DNA from: Adenophora triphylla var. japonica
Lineage: Eukaryota; Streptophyta; Magnoliopsida; Asterales; Campanulaceae
Length of the DNA stretch: 64,000 nt
Assembly: GCA_022495995.1 (NCBI GenBank)
Contig: JAFEMH010000165.1
Location: 434,001-498,000 of the forward strand
Reading direction: 5' to 3'
Part shown: in pieces, positions 21,045 to 32,372 of the stretch
Position numbering within the stretch: position 1 is the stretch's first letter
Layout: every line of letters begins with the position of its first letter
Made by a program: the position numbers and the translations under genes
Notes under the pieces: model-generated
What the model was told of the DNA's origin: nothing
What the model saw: only the letters and a program-made list of their open reading frames with translations
Database searches by the model: none

Positions 21045-24000
21045 ATGGCTAGAGGCAAGGGTATCCGTGGCTTACGTCAAAATCAGGGGAGAGGCATACG
21101 TTCTTCCTCGTCAACAACACATCAAGAGCCTCCCTCCACTCCACGAGATGATAATGATGTTGAGATTGGTGATGATTTTACTGATGGTACTCCAACTTCT
21201 TCACGCGGGGCCCCTAATTCTTCAACTGCTTCAGTTACCATTCAGGGAAGGGGCAGTCTTCCATTAGTTTCTATAGTTAGTGGCAGGTATGGCATTTGAC
21301 ATTTGATTAGTTGGTTTCTTATTTGCTAAAAAAATAGAATTTGACATCTGATTAGTTGGTTTCTTATTTGCTAAAAAATAGTTTTTTTTTTAAAATAAAG
21401 GAAAAGTCTGATAAAGAGGAGTATTTTACCCTGTTGCTTCTACTTATTGGTGTTTTTATTTGCCATAGATTGATGCCTTCGCAAACTGCACGTAGCATTA
21501 GAAGCATATTTGAGAAACATATGTTCTCGGAAGGATTCGATTGGAAGAGAGTCCCAAAAAGCTATAAAGAGGAGTATTTTACCCAGTTCAAGGTATACTA
21601 TTTTATTTTTAGCTTAATTGAGAAACAATATAGTATATTGGTATATTTATTCTGTTCAGTTTTATGTTTCAGTTCATATTTATTCTGTTCAGTTGTATGT
21701 TTCAGTTCATATTTAGTTGACCTCAAAATATAGTATATTGGTCTCTATCATTGTTTTATAATAAATGTTATATAATAAATGTGTTATTACTAAATTTTGT
21801 TATCTATTCCATTGCAGTTAGAGTACAATTGGCTTGAGAAGGATGAGACGCTTATTAAGGATGCTTTCATGAGACTTGCTGGAAGACGTTATTCTGATAT
21901 GGTGAGTAGTTGGAAGAAAAAGTGGAATGCAAAAAAGCAGAAGCCGAAATGTGTAACCGAGATCGATTGGTCTTCTAAGTGGATCCCACACTGGAATACA
22001 CCTGAGGTCAAGGAAAAATCTGAAAAAATGTCAAACAATCGTTTGACTGATGTTGAGGCTACGCTCTAAGCATTCTCGAGGTTCCAAATCTTCAGTTGCC
22101 CACATGGAAACTTTGGTAAGTTATATTGAGTTATGTTTTTCCTCTTATTTCAAGTCCACACTTTTTTTAATCTCCTAGGGATATTATTACCTTCTCCTGA
22201 TAGATTGCACTCTTAGGTAATGCCTCTATGTAACATAGTTGACAGCATGAGCATATTGACACCCTGTTAGTCCATAATATTTTGAGTGAACATATTGACA
22301 CCCTGTTTGTGATGACTGTGGTGAAGTATATTTGTTTACGTCTACATTTGTGAGCGGGCCATACATGAAAGTGTAGTGTTAAGCTTGATACACATTGTTG
22401 GTCTATACATATAATTGCTGATCTTCAATTTAGATTGCACTGCTGATCTTCAATTTAGGCCATATAATTGCTGTCCACTTCATTTCTTTTCGTGCAGAAA
22501 AGAAAAAGCTCTGACAAGGAACCTACTTTATTTGATCTTCACAAGGAGACGCACATGCGCAAGAATGGGACGTTTGTGGATGATCGTGCTAAAAGGATTT
22601 GTATAAGTATATCATTAGTAAATCACTTGTTTTTGTTTATATTCACTCCGTCCCATAGTAGAGTTACTCCCTCCGTCCCAAGTTTGTGGTACTGTTAATT
22701 GTATGAATGTGTAGGACCTTGGAATGTAATAGACAACAAGGGAGTCTCTACCAGATAGAAGGTGAATTTTGATGTGAAGTTATATTGATGCTTGCTTCTT
22801 GCTGATTTCACGTAGTTCATTTGCTGTGTTTGTTATGCGGGTCAAGTAGTCTTCTATTTAAGTTTGAAGCTGAAATTTGATGTGAAGTTCTAGTGATGGA
22901 TCTTCTTGCTGATTGTGCATGCTATTCTTCATCTGTTAACATTTTTTTTTCTGTGGCCAAGCCCTCTGTTTAAGTGCGATTAGTGTCGTTTTGCTGCTAA
23001 ATAGTCTGAGTTTGTGGCTTTTGCCACAAATGTTTGACCAGTGAGTGCTGACTCTGTTTTTCGCTACACAAAATATATCCCATAAAAGATCTGGTAATTG
23101 CTTGTTGGGTGGCTGTCAGTGGCTATGTTGTGTCTATTGGAGTTCAGTTGTCCTCAGGCTACCTTATGCAACTCTCCTCATTTGTCATAAACAAAGACTC
23201 TAAGTAAATATGAGGTTACTAAACCCACTTTCCATCCCTACCTTTTTTAACATGGCATCAGAGCTCTATTTGGCAAAGTCTTGGATTCAAGCTATCCCGC
23301 TTGCATTTATTACCCATTAAAATTAAAATTGTTAGTGCGTATATTGGCACCATGAATTGTTTGTGATGTCGTTGGTGAGGCATGTTTATTTATCTCCACG
23401 TGAGGGGGACTGTGAAGCTTGATATACATAGTTGGGTTTCTCTCTAATAGCTTAAGCTTTTATGAGGTGGTAACTGTCATAAAAATGAAAGCAAATGAAG
23501 GTAATTGCTTACATTTGGGAAAGCATGGGTTATCTCTGCAATTTAATTTTCCAGCATGACACTGAATTTTATCTTCTTTGCTCAGGTTTCTTTCTTTCAA
23601 ACTAGTAAGTTGCGCACTCATGGCATCCAGGTTCTTTCTTATAGTTAGTACTAATTACTCCTAAACTAATTCTCTCAAGACTATATACTTCTTATAGTTA
23701 CAATTGAACATGTTATCAAAGCTCTGATACTGAATATGCAGCAAAAAAGTTGTCAATTGATGCTCTTTCTTTGCGAATGATGTTATTGTCCATCCTAAAC
23801 CGATTCACTCAAGACTATGTCCTTCCCTGAGTGAAGGAGATGATTCACGTTCTAATAATCATTTTGATCTGCATTATTCATTGTCGTCCTCATATTAGTC
23901 ATTTGTGAAGTATGCATTATTAACAGTCTGTTTGTGTTTCTGGCTGGTCCTCTTCACCACACGAAGTCATCCAGTTTTGTGGAGTATGCATTATTAACAA

Positions 24001-24432
24001 TTTTGAATTGTCTTATTTCCAGTCATTGCATACAACATTACTGTTCATTATAACAAGAGATATTGTTTTTTGAAGGAGGATTATGAGAATAGACTAATTG
24101 AAGAATCCGCTACAAGAACGTTGACTACCGCCGAACAAAATGAAATCTACAAGGAAATTGCCAGAGTGAAAAGGCAACGTGTGTACGGTATTGGTTCAAT
24201 GAGTGGATCATATGGGAGTGATGGCCGGACTAGTGCCTCTTGTTTGCTTGAGAATGGTACTAAAGAAGCTGAGTTCAATCAACTAAAGAATGAGTTAGCG
24301 GATGAGAAAGCTAAGGTTGCTAAGTTGGAAGAAACAGTGGATCGCGAGAAAAAGAATAGGGAGAAAATAGAAGAAAAATTAGAACGGTTGATAGAGCGGG
24401 TTAATGATACACTTGGGGAGCCCTCTAACTAA
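21045..24432 (+). pseudogene. CACTA TNPA-like / Transposase_24 gene (frameshifted)
   Basis: Exons about 21045-21286 (MARGKGIRGLRQNQGRG, basic and Ser/Thr-rich), 21469-21592 (RSIFEKHMFSEGFDWKRVP), 21818-22115 (WLEKDETLIKDAFMRLAGRR, PHWNTPEVKEKSEKMSNNR), 22498 to about 22605 (PTLFDLHKETHMRKNGTFVD) and 24076-24432. The last exon is a coiled coil (EAEFNQLKNELADEKAKVAK). This matches the plant Ptta/En/Spm Transposase_24 family, which binds subterminal repeats. A one-base frameshift near 22062 in exon 3 breaks the frame, and the exon 4 donor is unclear. Confidence 0.85.
22606..24075 (+). other. Long last intron of the TNPA-like gene
   Basis: About 1.5 kb, no gene. It holds a short Stowaway scrap near 22646-22690 (ACTCCGTCCC and CTCCCTCCGTCCC close together in the same orientation). 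Confidence 0.6.
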
Positions 24433-24711
24433 TTTCTTTTAGTTGATAAACTCTTGTTAATATTGTTGGTTTATTATGTTTATTCTCGGTTTGGAATTGT
24501 TGGCTTATCCTTTTTGAACTAGATGTAACTTATAAATATTTTAAGTATTAGTATGGTACTTTGTTTAAGGGATGGAATCCTTTTTGAGCAATGTTGTGTT
24601 GTTTTTTTACATTTAAGGGATGGAAACCTTTTTGAACAATGTTGTGTTGTTACAGGTGAATTAAACAGGGGTATAAACAGGAAAATATATAATTATATTG
24701 AAAAAATTATT

Positions 24712-25102
24712 AAATTTAGCGACGGATCATTCTGTCGGTAATCAAGGAATAAATTTTTGGATGATTTAGCGACGGAAATATCTGTCGCTAAATCCTTCGC
24801 TAATTTTGTCGTCAAATAGAAAAGCACTTTACCGACGGAAAATCCGTCGTTAATAATGTCGCTAATACATTAATTTTGTCGTTCCTCATCAACATTTAGC
24901 GACGGATTTTTTAGTTTTAGCGACGGAATTATCTGTCGTTAAAAGTAACGACAGCCCAAAAATCTGTCGTTAATATTTAGCGACAAAGGTTTTAACGACG
25001 GATTTTTTCCGTCGCTAATCCGTCGCTAAATGCCTTTAGCGACGGATTTTTGCCTTTTAGCGACAGATTTTTCCGTCGCTAAAACCTGTTTTTCTTGTAG
25101 TG
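24712..25102. repeat. CACTA subterminal repeats and 3' terminal inverted repeat
   Basis: Roughly 17 copies of (T)TAGCGACGGA or its complement TCCGTCGCTAA in both orientations, several pairs forming hairpins, ending in the terminal repeat at 25080-25102. These are the usual binding sites for TNPA-like protein. DNA between 24433 and 24711 is untranslated and shows a small tandem copy (GGGATGGAA..CCTTTTTGA.CAATGTTGTG). Confidence 0.9.
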
Positions 25103-25706
25103 TTTTCTTTTTGCAATTTAGTCCCTCTACTTTTTAAAATTAAAAGTATAAGCATATTATAAGAATAAAATTCATTTTTCCTCCATCTAAAAATGAATAT
25201 CCAAAATATATAAATAAGTACAAAAATGCTCCTATTGAATTTCGTAATGCTTTAATAATAGAGCATTTATGTGGATTTGTGAATAGTTTTATTTATATAA
25301 TTTTAAATTTAGTTGTCTTATTATTTATTATTATGTGTAATTTTTCTTTTGTATGCTTTTTTATTTCAATAGTTTTGTTTTATGTAAGCAAAAAACTTGT
25401 AAAAAACGCGTTTTTTTTAAGCTTAACAAAAAACGTGTTTTTCACGCGTCGCGCTCGTCCCCTTTCTCTCTTCTAACCGGCAGGACTCTCTCTCTCTACT
25501 CTCTCTCTAAACGCAAACAGAGTTCCTCACCATTGCCGGCTCCCTCAATCGTCTTCTTCACTAGATCGACCACCCAATTCGAAAATAACACAAACCAACC
25601 ACCCAACTTGAAGCCCAAATTATATTTACAAAATCATTCAAAATCATACCAGAAACCATATGCCCAGAAGCAAAACAGGTTCGTCGAAAAATAGAACGGA
25701 GAATAC

Positions 25707-25832
25707 CTGAACGTCAAATTCGATGAAATCGACGGCGTAATTAGCGGCAGCGTTGAAAGAAAGGATGGAATTTTCTTTAATGGCCTTCATTCTCCGATCC
25801 GATGACTGCAACATATTCATCCCGTGCCCTCT
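25707..25832 (-). pseudogene. GDPD exon fragment, copy B (frame intact)
   Basis: Same glycerophosphodiester phosphodiesterase exon as in copy A, but here the frame is continuous from RGHGMNMLQSSDRRMKAIK through NSILSFNAAANYAVDFIEFD to the donor CAG|GTATTC at 25706/25707. Possible 3' splice sites lie just upstream (AACAG near 25833, ATACAG near 25847). No other GDPD exons are nearby, so it is a capture product, not a gene. Confidence 0.82.
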
Positions 25833-25964
25833 GTTTTCCTTTTGTCTGTATTTGTTCAATTTTTTAATAGAAATTGAGTGCCATTTTGATGAAGCTCTTG
25901 AATTTTGGATTCATGTTTTAGTAACATTTTTTTGGATTCATGTTTTAGTAACATTTTTTTTAAT

Positions 25965-26510
25965 AGAAATTGAGTGCCAGTGGACATATGATCAAGTGCC
26001 AGTCGGTGTATAATAGAGTGCCAGTTAGTGTTTAATAAAGTGCCAATTCCAGATGTCAGTGCATGTGTTTTGGAGTGCCAGTGCATGTGTTTTGGAGTGC
26101 CAGTGCATGTGTTTATGAGTGCCAGTGCTTGTGTTTTTGAGAGCCAGCAAAAATGATTACCATTATTTTTGAGTGCCTGTATGTGTTTTTGAGTGCCAGT
26201 GTACGTGATTTTGAATGCCAGTCCATGTTTTTTTGAATGCCAGTGCTTGTGTTTTTGAGAGCCAGCAAAAATATTAGTGTAACAAAGTGCCAGTGTTAGT
26301 GTAACAGAGTCCCAGTGTGAAGAGTGCCAGTTCATGTATATAAAAGTGCCCGTATAAAAGTGCCAGTGCCAGTTTAACAAAGTGCCAGTTTACACTGGCA
26401 CTTTGTTAAATTGGTACCGGCACTTTTTTCATTGGCATTTTGTGACACATGCACTGGCACTTTATCACACTGGCAGTTTATTAAACAGGCACTGGCATAA
26501 ACGGGGAAAC
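25965..26510. repeat. GTGCCAGTG minisatellite, copy B
   Basis: Counterpart of 13251-13800 with the same unit order and terminal inversion and only a few base changes. Confidence 0.88.
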
Positions 26511-27012
26511 CCAAAACACGTTTTTCCTAAGTGACAGAAAAAACGCGTTTTTCATAAGACCAACTCTTTATGTAATATATGAATAATGAATTTGATGTTT
26601 ATCTTTTATTTAAATTTTAAATTTAACATTTATTACTTTTGTTATATTTAATAATATAATATTTTTAAATTATTAAATAGTTTATTTGAAATTTTAATAC
26701 CTCAATTAAAAGAGAGGGATCCATATGTTAAAATAGTAAACTTTGAACATTGTTTGAGAAATAATAAAAGTAGTGTAAGGATGAGATGGAGGAGAATATA
26801 ATATGAATATTCTTTTTAGTGCAAAATTTGATGCAATGGATTGGAGAGTAAATAAATTTTGGAGTAAAAGTTGCACCAAATTTCACTATTACATTGAAGA
26901 TGCCCTAAGGGGGTTAAGCGTATTTTAGTATTTGAGTGACGAAAAGTAGTTATGGATTTCATGTTTTCACTGATAATGAGAGAGGGTTAATGAAACTGAG
27001 GGAGATGGTCGT

Positions 27013-27015
<3 letters not shown>

Positions 27016-27053
<38 letters not shown>
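27016..27053. repeat. (TA)n microsatellite, copy B
   Basis: Shorter allele of the tract at 14300-14393. Confidence 0.93.
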
Positions 27054-27058
<5 letters not shown>

Positions 27059-27074
27059 AGACACGATTGAAATT

Positions 27075-28168
27075 GGGTAAATTTCCCTAGGGCCCTCCTT
27101 GCCCAAATTATATTCCTCTTAAAGAAAAGTTTTTTGTAAATCCCAAATACACCCCTCCGCCTAGTTTGGGCGACCGCCCAACAACTTAGGGCGATCGCCC
27201 AACTCAAAAAAATGACCTCCCTCCGCCTAGTAACTTATAAGACTTTTTAAAAAGTCTTATAAGTAACTTATAAGACTTTTTAATAAGTCTTATAACATAT
27301 ATAAGACTTAAAAAGTCTTATAAGTTACTCTTATATTTAATAAGTCTTATAACATATATAAGACGCACCAACTCAAAAACTGAAAATTATTAATAAGTCT
27401 TATAAGTAACTTATAAGACTTTAAAAAATCTTGTAAGTTAAAAAGAGTCTTATAAGACTTTTTGTATAAGTCTTTAAAAAAGTCTTATAAGTTACTTATA
27501 AGACTTTTTAAAAAAGTCTTATAAGTAACTTATAAGACTTTTTAAGTCTTATATATTTTATAAGACTTATTAAATATAAGACTTTTTAAAAAGTCTTATA
27601 AATTACTAGGCGAGTCTTATAAGTCTTTTTGTACAAGTCTTTTAAAAAAGTCTTATATATGTTATAAGACTTATTAAATACTCCCTCCGTCCCGCTGATA
27701 ACTTCACTTTTTGCCATTTTGGGTGTCCCATTGAAAGCTTCACCTTTCCTTTTTTGGCAAAGGAATCTTTACTATTCCCTCCACTCATTCTCTCTCCTAC
27801 ATTATTTTAATACTCACAACACCATTATAATTTACTATTCCCTCCACTCATTCTCTCTCCTATTTTCAAATTACACTCACAATATTTTCTCCACCTTAAT
27901 TTGCGCGCCGGAGCCAAAATGGTGAAGTAATAAGCGGGACGGAGGGAGTATAAGACTTTTTAAAAAGTCTTATAAGTTACTTATAAGACTTTTTAAAAAG
28001 TCTTATAAGTTACTAGGCGGAGGGAGGTCATTATTTTGAGTTGGGCGATCGCCCTATGTTGTTGGGCGGTCGCCCAAACTAGGCGGAGGGGTGTCTGGGA
28101 AAATAACTAAATGTTGTTTCTTAAATTGGGTTTAAATCTCGCCCAAGGAGCCCTAGAGGAAATGGGCC
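27075..28168. mobile_element. Mutator-type MITE, copy B, with nested Stowaway
   Basis: 9-bp duplication ATTGAAATT at 27066-27074 and 28169-28177. Same arms and AAGTCTTATAAG core as copy A, interrupted by a Stowaway at 27681-27948. Confidence 0.88.
27681..27948. mobile_element. Stowaway MITE present only in copy B
   Basis: Ends CTCCCTCCGTCCC, TA duplication at 27679-27680 and 27949-27950, 268 bp. The same site in copy A (near 14985) reads AAATATAAG with a single TA, a clean empty site. Confidence 0.95.
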
Positions 28169-28597
28169 ATTGAAATTTGAAAATACTTTATCCTCTTTAG
28201 GAGTTGGAATTTTTTAGGGCTTTAGGGAAATAATTCTACATTTGACCTAGTTGTTTATCTAATACAATATTAATGGGGTTAAATTTTGTGAGAACAGAGA
28301 CAATAAAATAAGAAGCATTCGAGAACACAAATTTCACACACACAAACACAAAAATTTACGTGATTCACCAACTTTAATACATACACGGATATAGAAAGAA
28401 AATATTATTATGAGATAACTACACCCTCACCCCACCCTCTCACAAACACAACACACACACAAACATTTTCTCTCTCTAAATTTCTCTCTCTACTCAATCT
28501 CTCTCTGGTCACCCCTCCCGAATTTTGGCAAACTCCGACAAACTCTGCACCACTGCCACGAATCACGCACAAAACACACAATCTCACACACACTCCC

Positions 28598-28599
<2 letters not shown>

Positions 28600-28664
<65 letters not shown>
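28600..28664. repeat. (CT)n microsatellite
   Basis: Expanded relative to the corresponding short CT run in copy A near 15640. Confidence 0.93.
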
Positions 28665-28669
<5 letters not shown>

Positions 28670-29355
28670 CTCCCTTTATCTCTCTCGCTTAACAACATCG
28701 TCGTACTATTCACCGTTCGCCGGTCACCAGAGATCTCTCCGAATCAAGAAACGTCAGCTTCTCATATTCCGGCCCAAAATCGACGAACTCGTCTTCCTGT
28801 TCTCTCTCATTTCCGGCAAGACCAAAATCCCCTCCTACATCAGCGTTTGGCCACCACAGCACCGATCACCATCTTTTTCGGTTAAGGTTTCTTCCGGCCG
28901 ACCCACAACCCTGATCTAACTCTAGTCCTTGCAAGATCTACGCTAGGGGTGAGCAAGGTTTTTTTTTAAATCGGACCGGACCAAAGAACCGGACTGGACC
29001 AATGAAAATTGGACCGAATCAATTTTTTGGTTTGGTCTTGGTCCAGAATTTTTGAAGAACCGAATAATTGGTCTTGTCTCGATTTAGGGTTTTAAAATTC
29101 GGTTCTGGAAGACCGGACCAATATATATACATATATATTATATATATTATAATATATAATAAGAGTGGGAGAAGGGTTATGAGAGGGAAGAAGTGAGTGG
29201 ATATGACAAGTGGGACCCGTAATTTAAATGTGTGAGAGAGAAAAGTTAATGGGTATAATAGAATATTAATAAATCTTTTCCATTTTAGAAAAGGTGGAGC
29301 TTGTAACGGGACGCCCTTTTGGGTAATTGGTGAAGCTTAAGCTGAGACGGAGGGA

Positions 29356-29394
<39 letters not shown>

Positions 29395-29397
<3 letters not shown>

Positions 29398-29699
29398 ACG
29401 CTCCAATGAGAACAGTTTAAAATGAGAACCGTGAGAACCACTTGTATACACTTGTATACAGTAGATATTTAGCTACTGTATACATATACAATAGACTGTA
29501 TACATATACAGTAGATACTTAGCTACTGTATACAAGTGTATACGTGTGGTTATACACTTGTATACAATAGATACTTAACTACTGTATACATATACAGTAG
29601 ACTGTATATGTATACAGTAGCTAAGTATCTACTGTAAACAAGTGTATACAAGTGTTTCTCACGATTCTCATTTTGTTATGGTTCTCAATTGAGCACCTA

Positions 29700-29701
<2 letters not shown>
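29395..29701. mobile_element. GTATACAGTAG MITE, copy B, plus duplicated right end
   Basis: Counterpart of 16411-16719. A second copy of its last 31 bp (TTTGTTATGGTTCTCAATTG onward) stands alone at 29739-29770 between two TA tracts, a slippage or exchange product. Confidence 0.7.
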
Positions 29702-29744
<43 letters not shown>

Positions 29745-29768
29745 TTATGGTTCTCAATTGAGCACCTA

Positions 29769-29829
<61 letters not shown>

Positions 29830-30238
29830 CAAAGGATCGATCCAAACTAAGGCAAAGCATGAGAATAATAAAGATGACTAATAAAATTATATTAATACTA
29901 AAGGAAAATTCATGGAATTGCTATTGCTACAGTAAAACAGTGATTGCTACAGTAAAACAGTAATTTTGACTTTTTTCTAATAGTAAATTTGACTTTTTTA
30001 TTTTTAAGGTACGTGGTCTTTGTTCTACCCGGCACACACTTTATAAATTTTTGAATATTATAAAGCCGCGATGAGTGAGGATAAAAACCTCCAACTCAAA
30101 AGTGTCTCTGAGACACCTTGACGCTACCTGGTTTCCGACCGATATACCTCATTTATTTAAAAGTCTCTTTTACTAAAAGAAAGCATATGAATATAAAGAA
30201 TAAATAAAGAACTCAGAATAATAAGAATAACTTACTTC

Positions 30239-30244
30239 TTTATT
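30239..30244 (-). terminator. Pararetrovirus poly(A) signal
   Basis: AATAAA on the minus strand, about 150 bases downstream of the TATA box, as expected for the terminally redundant caulimovirid RNA. Confidence 0.6.
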
Positions 30245-30390
30245 TATGTATCTCTTCGTAATTTACAAGAATTGTACAGTGGATGGTTGGATACAGTGGA
30301 TGGTGTAGAGAGATATCTAGAGAGAAAGGGAAGATGTGGAAACTGAAAAACTATCAAAAACCAAAACCTGCCTCATCTAATGAGGGGGCT

Positions 30391-30401
30391 CCTTATTTAT
30401 A
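30391..30401 (-). promoter_or_regulatory. Pararetrovirus promoter TATA box
   Basis: TATAAATAAGG on the minus strand, located after the last ORF as in caulimovirid intergenic regions. Directly downstream is the short hairpin CCTCATCTAATGAGG. The sequence 29830-30230 further downstream has no ORF; it has a repeated CTACAGTAAAACAGT pair. Confidence 0.65.
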
Positions 30402-30703
30402 CTACAAAGGGGAGTAGTGAATCGCGCCACATGTTCGGTGCGCATTTGTCCTCTTTAAGAGGGATCCACAACTTTTGACTAATACATATATTTACAAAAT
30501 AAATTGTCAAATAGATTGTCATCCACTGAGAAAGTGGATTCCATATGTCGGGGCGGCTTCACTGTGACTTCACTGTGAGATGCTCTTTTCTTTGTCTTTC
30601 TTTGATTTGTCAATTATGGTGGGGGTCACCATATTGTTTTGTCTGGCTGCTTTCCTGTGCTTCTTTTGTTTGGATGCTGACATGTTTGCTGATGTAATTG
30701 ATT

Positions 30704-32086
30704 TCATAGATCCAGTTCAAGCTCCTGGATTGGCTGGGTGAATATGTCTTCATTGTTGTAAAATTCATCTTCTGGCATTGTTGACGATGAGCCGCTTCCT
30801 TCGTCACTGAGCTGGTTCATTAATCTTTCAAAATCTGTCTGATTGGAACACTGAGCCATCTGTGCCATGATTTGTTGTTTCTTTTGAAGGAATTCTTCGT
30901 TTTTCTGGATTTGTTTGGGTGGAACATTTTTGAGGAATTTTGTGTTTCGTTTGAAATAATCGTTGACCCCAGTCAAATTGCATCTGCATATTTCAGTTTT
31001 CTCCCACCATTTGATCTTATGTTTTCGGATCAAAGTGGGAAGAATTGTTTTCCTTACGCACTCACACTTTTGTTGCCCATGGGCACAGTCACATATTTGT
31101 TTTTCCTTTAGATCAAATTCCGTCATGAAAATCCAAGGGACCTGGAAAGTATGACAGAATAGGGACCATAGAGGAGATTGTTCATAAGGTTCTGGATATA
31201 TGGAATTTTTTGACCAATGGTCGAAGGCGATTTGTACATCATTAGGAACTATTGTTTTGTCCAATCCAAAATTTTTCCACCATATTTGAAACCAGAATGG
31301 TGTAGGAAAGGAAAATTGTGGTGAGAAGTAGAAAAAATATGATAGGGAAAATGATTTGTTTTGTTTGAGAAAAGCCCGTGACTGTGCTGTAATATAATCC
31401 CAATAATTAAATCGGGATGACCCATTTTGAAAATGTAAATCTTTAGCTTCATTGGGCTTTTGGCCCCATCCGATCTGAGATAAGATTTTTAAAATCTGGA
31501 CCTTACAATATCTGACTTTGGACGTGTCTAAATGATCAGTCGAGTATTGGAAGGTGGCTGATTTTGTTTGAATCAAAATTTTCTCATAAAAAAATTGGGA
31601 TTTGGTAAAGTTGTCAGGTAGATAATTGTGGGTTTCTGGAAGGAGGCATTGTGAAATTTGGTAAGGATGCCAATTGGAATTATTTTCAAAATACTCTGGT
31701 TCAATGACGCAGATGAATTCTTCAAATGATTTGTAGGTATAGGCAGTTGGAGGAGTCTGTTTTGGGCTTGGGCTGGGAACTATTTGTTTGTAAAAAGGGG
31801 GTGGTGTTAATTTCTGTTTTGGGCTTGGACATGGTAGAGGTAAATGTGGGCTTGATGGTTGGGGACATTCTGCTTTGAGAGATGTTTTGTAAGTCTTTTG
31901 TGATGATGTCCCTAAAGGGAATCCTATTGAGGATGAAGATGGTTGTGGCAAAGTTGCAAGAACTGTAAATTTGTTTTCCATTTTTGGTGATTTATCAGGG
32001 ATGAAGATTGGAGGTTTTGTAGGAGGAGGAACAATGGTAAATAAGGGTTTCTTATCTTTATTTTTCTCCGTAGGGTTTGAAAACAT
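30704..32086 (-). CDS. Pararetrovirus 460-residue protein, function unknown
   Basis: Complete ORF, last coding unit before the promoter. Residues 1-120 are proline/serine/lysine-rich and likely disordered. About 125-400 looks globular and aromatic-rich (WFQIWWKNFG, PLWSLFCHTF). It contains a Cys-rich stretch with three CXC pairs (ICDC, CECV, ICRCN) that may bind metal. The C-terminus is acidic and Ser-rich. The position is where some caulimovirids place a transactivator or other accessory protein, but I see no diagnostic motif and do not assign that role. Confidence 0.7.
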   Translation of the reverse strand: MFSNPTEKNKDKKPLFTIVPPPTKPPIFIPDKSPKMENKFTVLATLPQPSSSSIGFPLGTSSQKTYKTSLKAECPQPSSPHLPLPCPSPKQKLTPPPFYKQIVPSPSPKQTPPTAYTYKSFEEFICVIEPEYFENNSNWHPYQISQCLLPETHNYLPDNFTKSQFFYEKILIQTKSATFQYSTDHLDTSKVRYCKVQILKILSQIGWGQKPNEAKDLHFQNGSSRFNYWDYITAQSRAFLKQNKSFSLSYFFYFSPQFSFPTPFWFQIWWKNFGLDKTIVPNDVQIAFDHWSKNSIYPEPYEQSPLWSLFCHTFQVPWIFMTEFDLKEKQICDCAHGQQKCECVRKTILPTLIRKHKIKWWEKTEICRCNLTGVNDYFKRNTKFLKNVPPKQIQKNEEFLQKKQQIMAQMAQCSNQTDFERLMNQLSDEGSGSSSTMPEDEFYNNEDIFTQPIQELELDL

Positions 32087-32101
32087 CCTGCAAAAAGATG
32101 A

Positions 32102-32368
32102 TTATCCCGTAATATTTTTTAGCCAAAGGAAATTAAGCTCAATATGAACTAATTTAAGACTTTGTCTTTTGTACCATAATGTATTTTGTAATGCTATTTC
32201 TAAAGAGGTCCAAATATGATAATTGAGGGGATAATAGGGATCTCTTTTTCTTTCTTCTATTATTCTTTTTTCGAGATCTTTAATTTCTTTTAGTAATCTA
32301 TCTTCTTTTCTTTTGAGTAGTTTAAAAGATTCCATATAATATATCATTGTGCCAATTCCTGTGAACAT
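32102..32368 (-). CDS. Pararetrovirus small ORF, 88 residues, helical
   Basis: Follows the 141-residue ORF after only four bases and precedes the 460-residue ORF by 15 bases. The N-terminal half is a strongly charged helix (LLKRKEDRLLKEIKDLEKRI) likely to form a coiled coil. Caulimovirids often have small coiled-coil virion-associated proteins, but identity is not shown. An internal ATG 11 codons in is an alternative start. Confidence 0.6.
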   Translation of the reverse strand: MFTGIGTMIYYMESFKLLKRKEDRLLKEIKDLEKRIIEERKRDPYYPLNYHIWTSLEIALQNTLWYKRQSLKLVHIELNFLWLKNITG

Positions 32369-32372
32369 GAGA

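Larger units (their letters stand above)
16797..25102 (+). mobile_element. CACTA (En/Spm) transposon, 5' end missing
   Basis: The right end is the CACTA terminal repeat (minus strand CACTACAAGAAAAACAGGTT) preceded by a subterminal repeat field of GCGACGGA motifs. Inside are a TNPD-type transposase gene and a TNPA-like gene, both in plus orientation. No matching CACTACAAGAA end is visible on the left; the element begins directly at a TA tract. 16797-17210 is untranslated leader with a probable intron ending TATAG at 17202. Both genes are damaged, so this copy is not autonomous. Confidence 0.9.
25104..29829. repeat. Long direct duplication, copy B
   Basis: Matches 12391-16796 in the same order and orientation. 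Differences seen by eye: a Stowaway insertion at 27681-27948, a longer CT run at 28600-28664, shorter TA tracts, a 12-base indel near 26860, a one-base difference in the GDPD exon, and a repeated MITE end at 29739-29770. Confidence 0.93.

Noticed and set aside
22646..22690. Complete Stowaway MITE in the CACTA intron
   Set aside because: Two CTCCGTCCC-like motifs are present but in the same orientation and with no opposite end nearby; only a scrap.
30704..32086. Assignment of the 460-residue viral ORF as transactivator
   Set aside because: Position alone suggests it; no diagnostic motif could be seen, so it is left as unknown.
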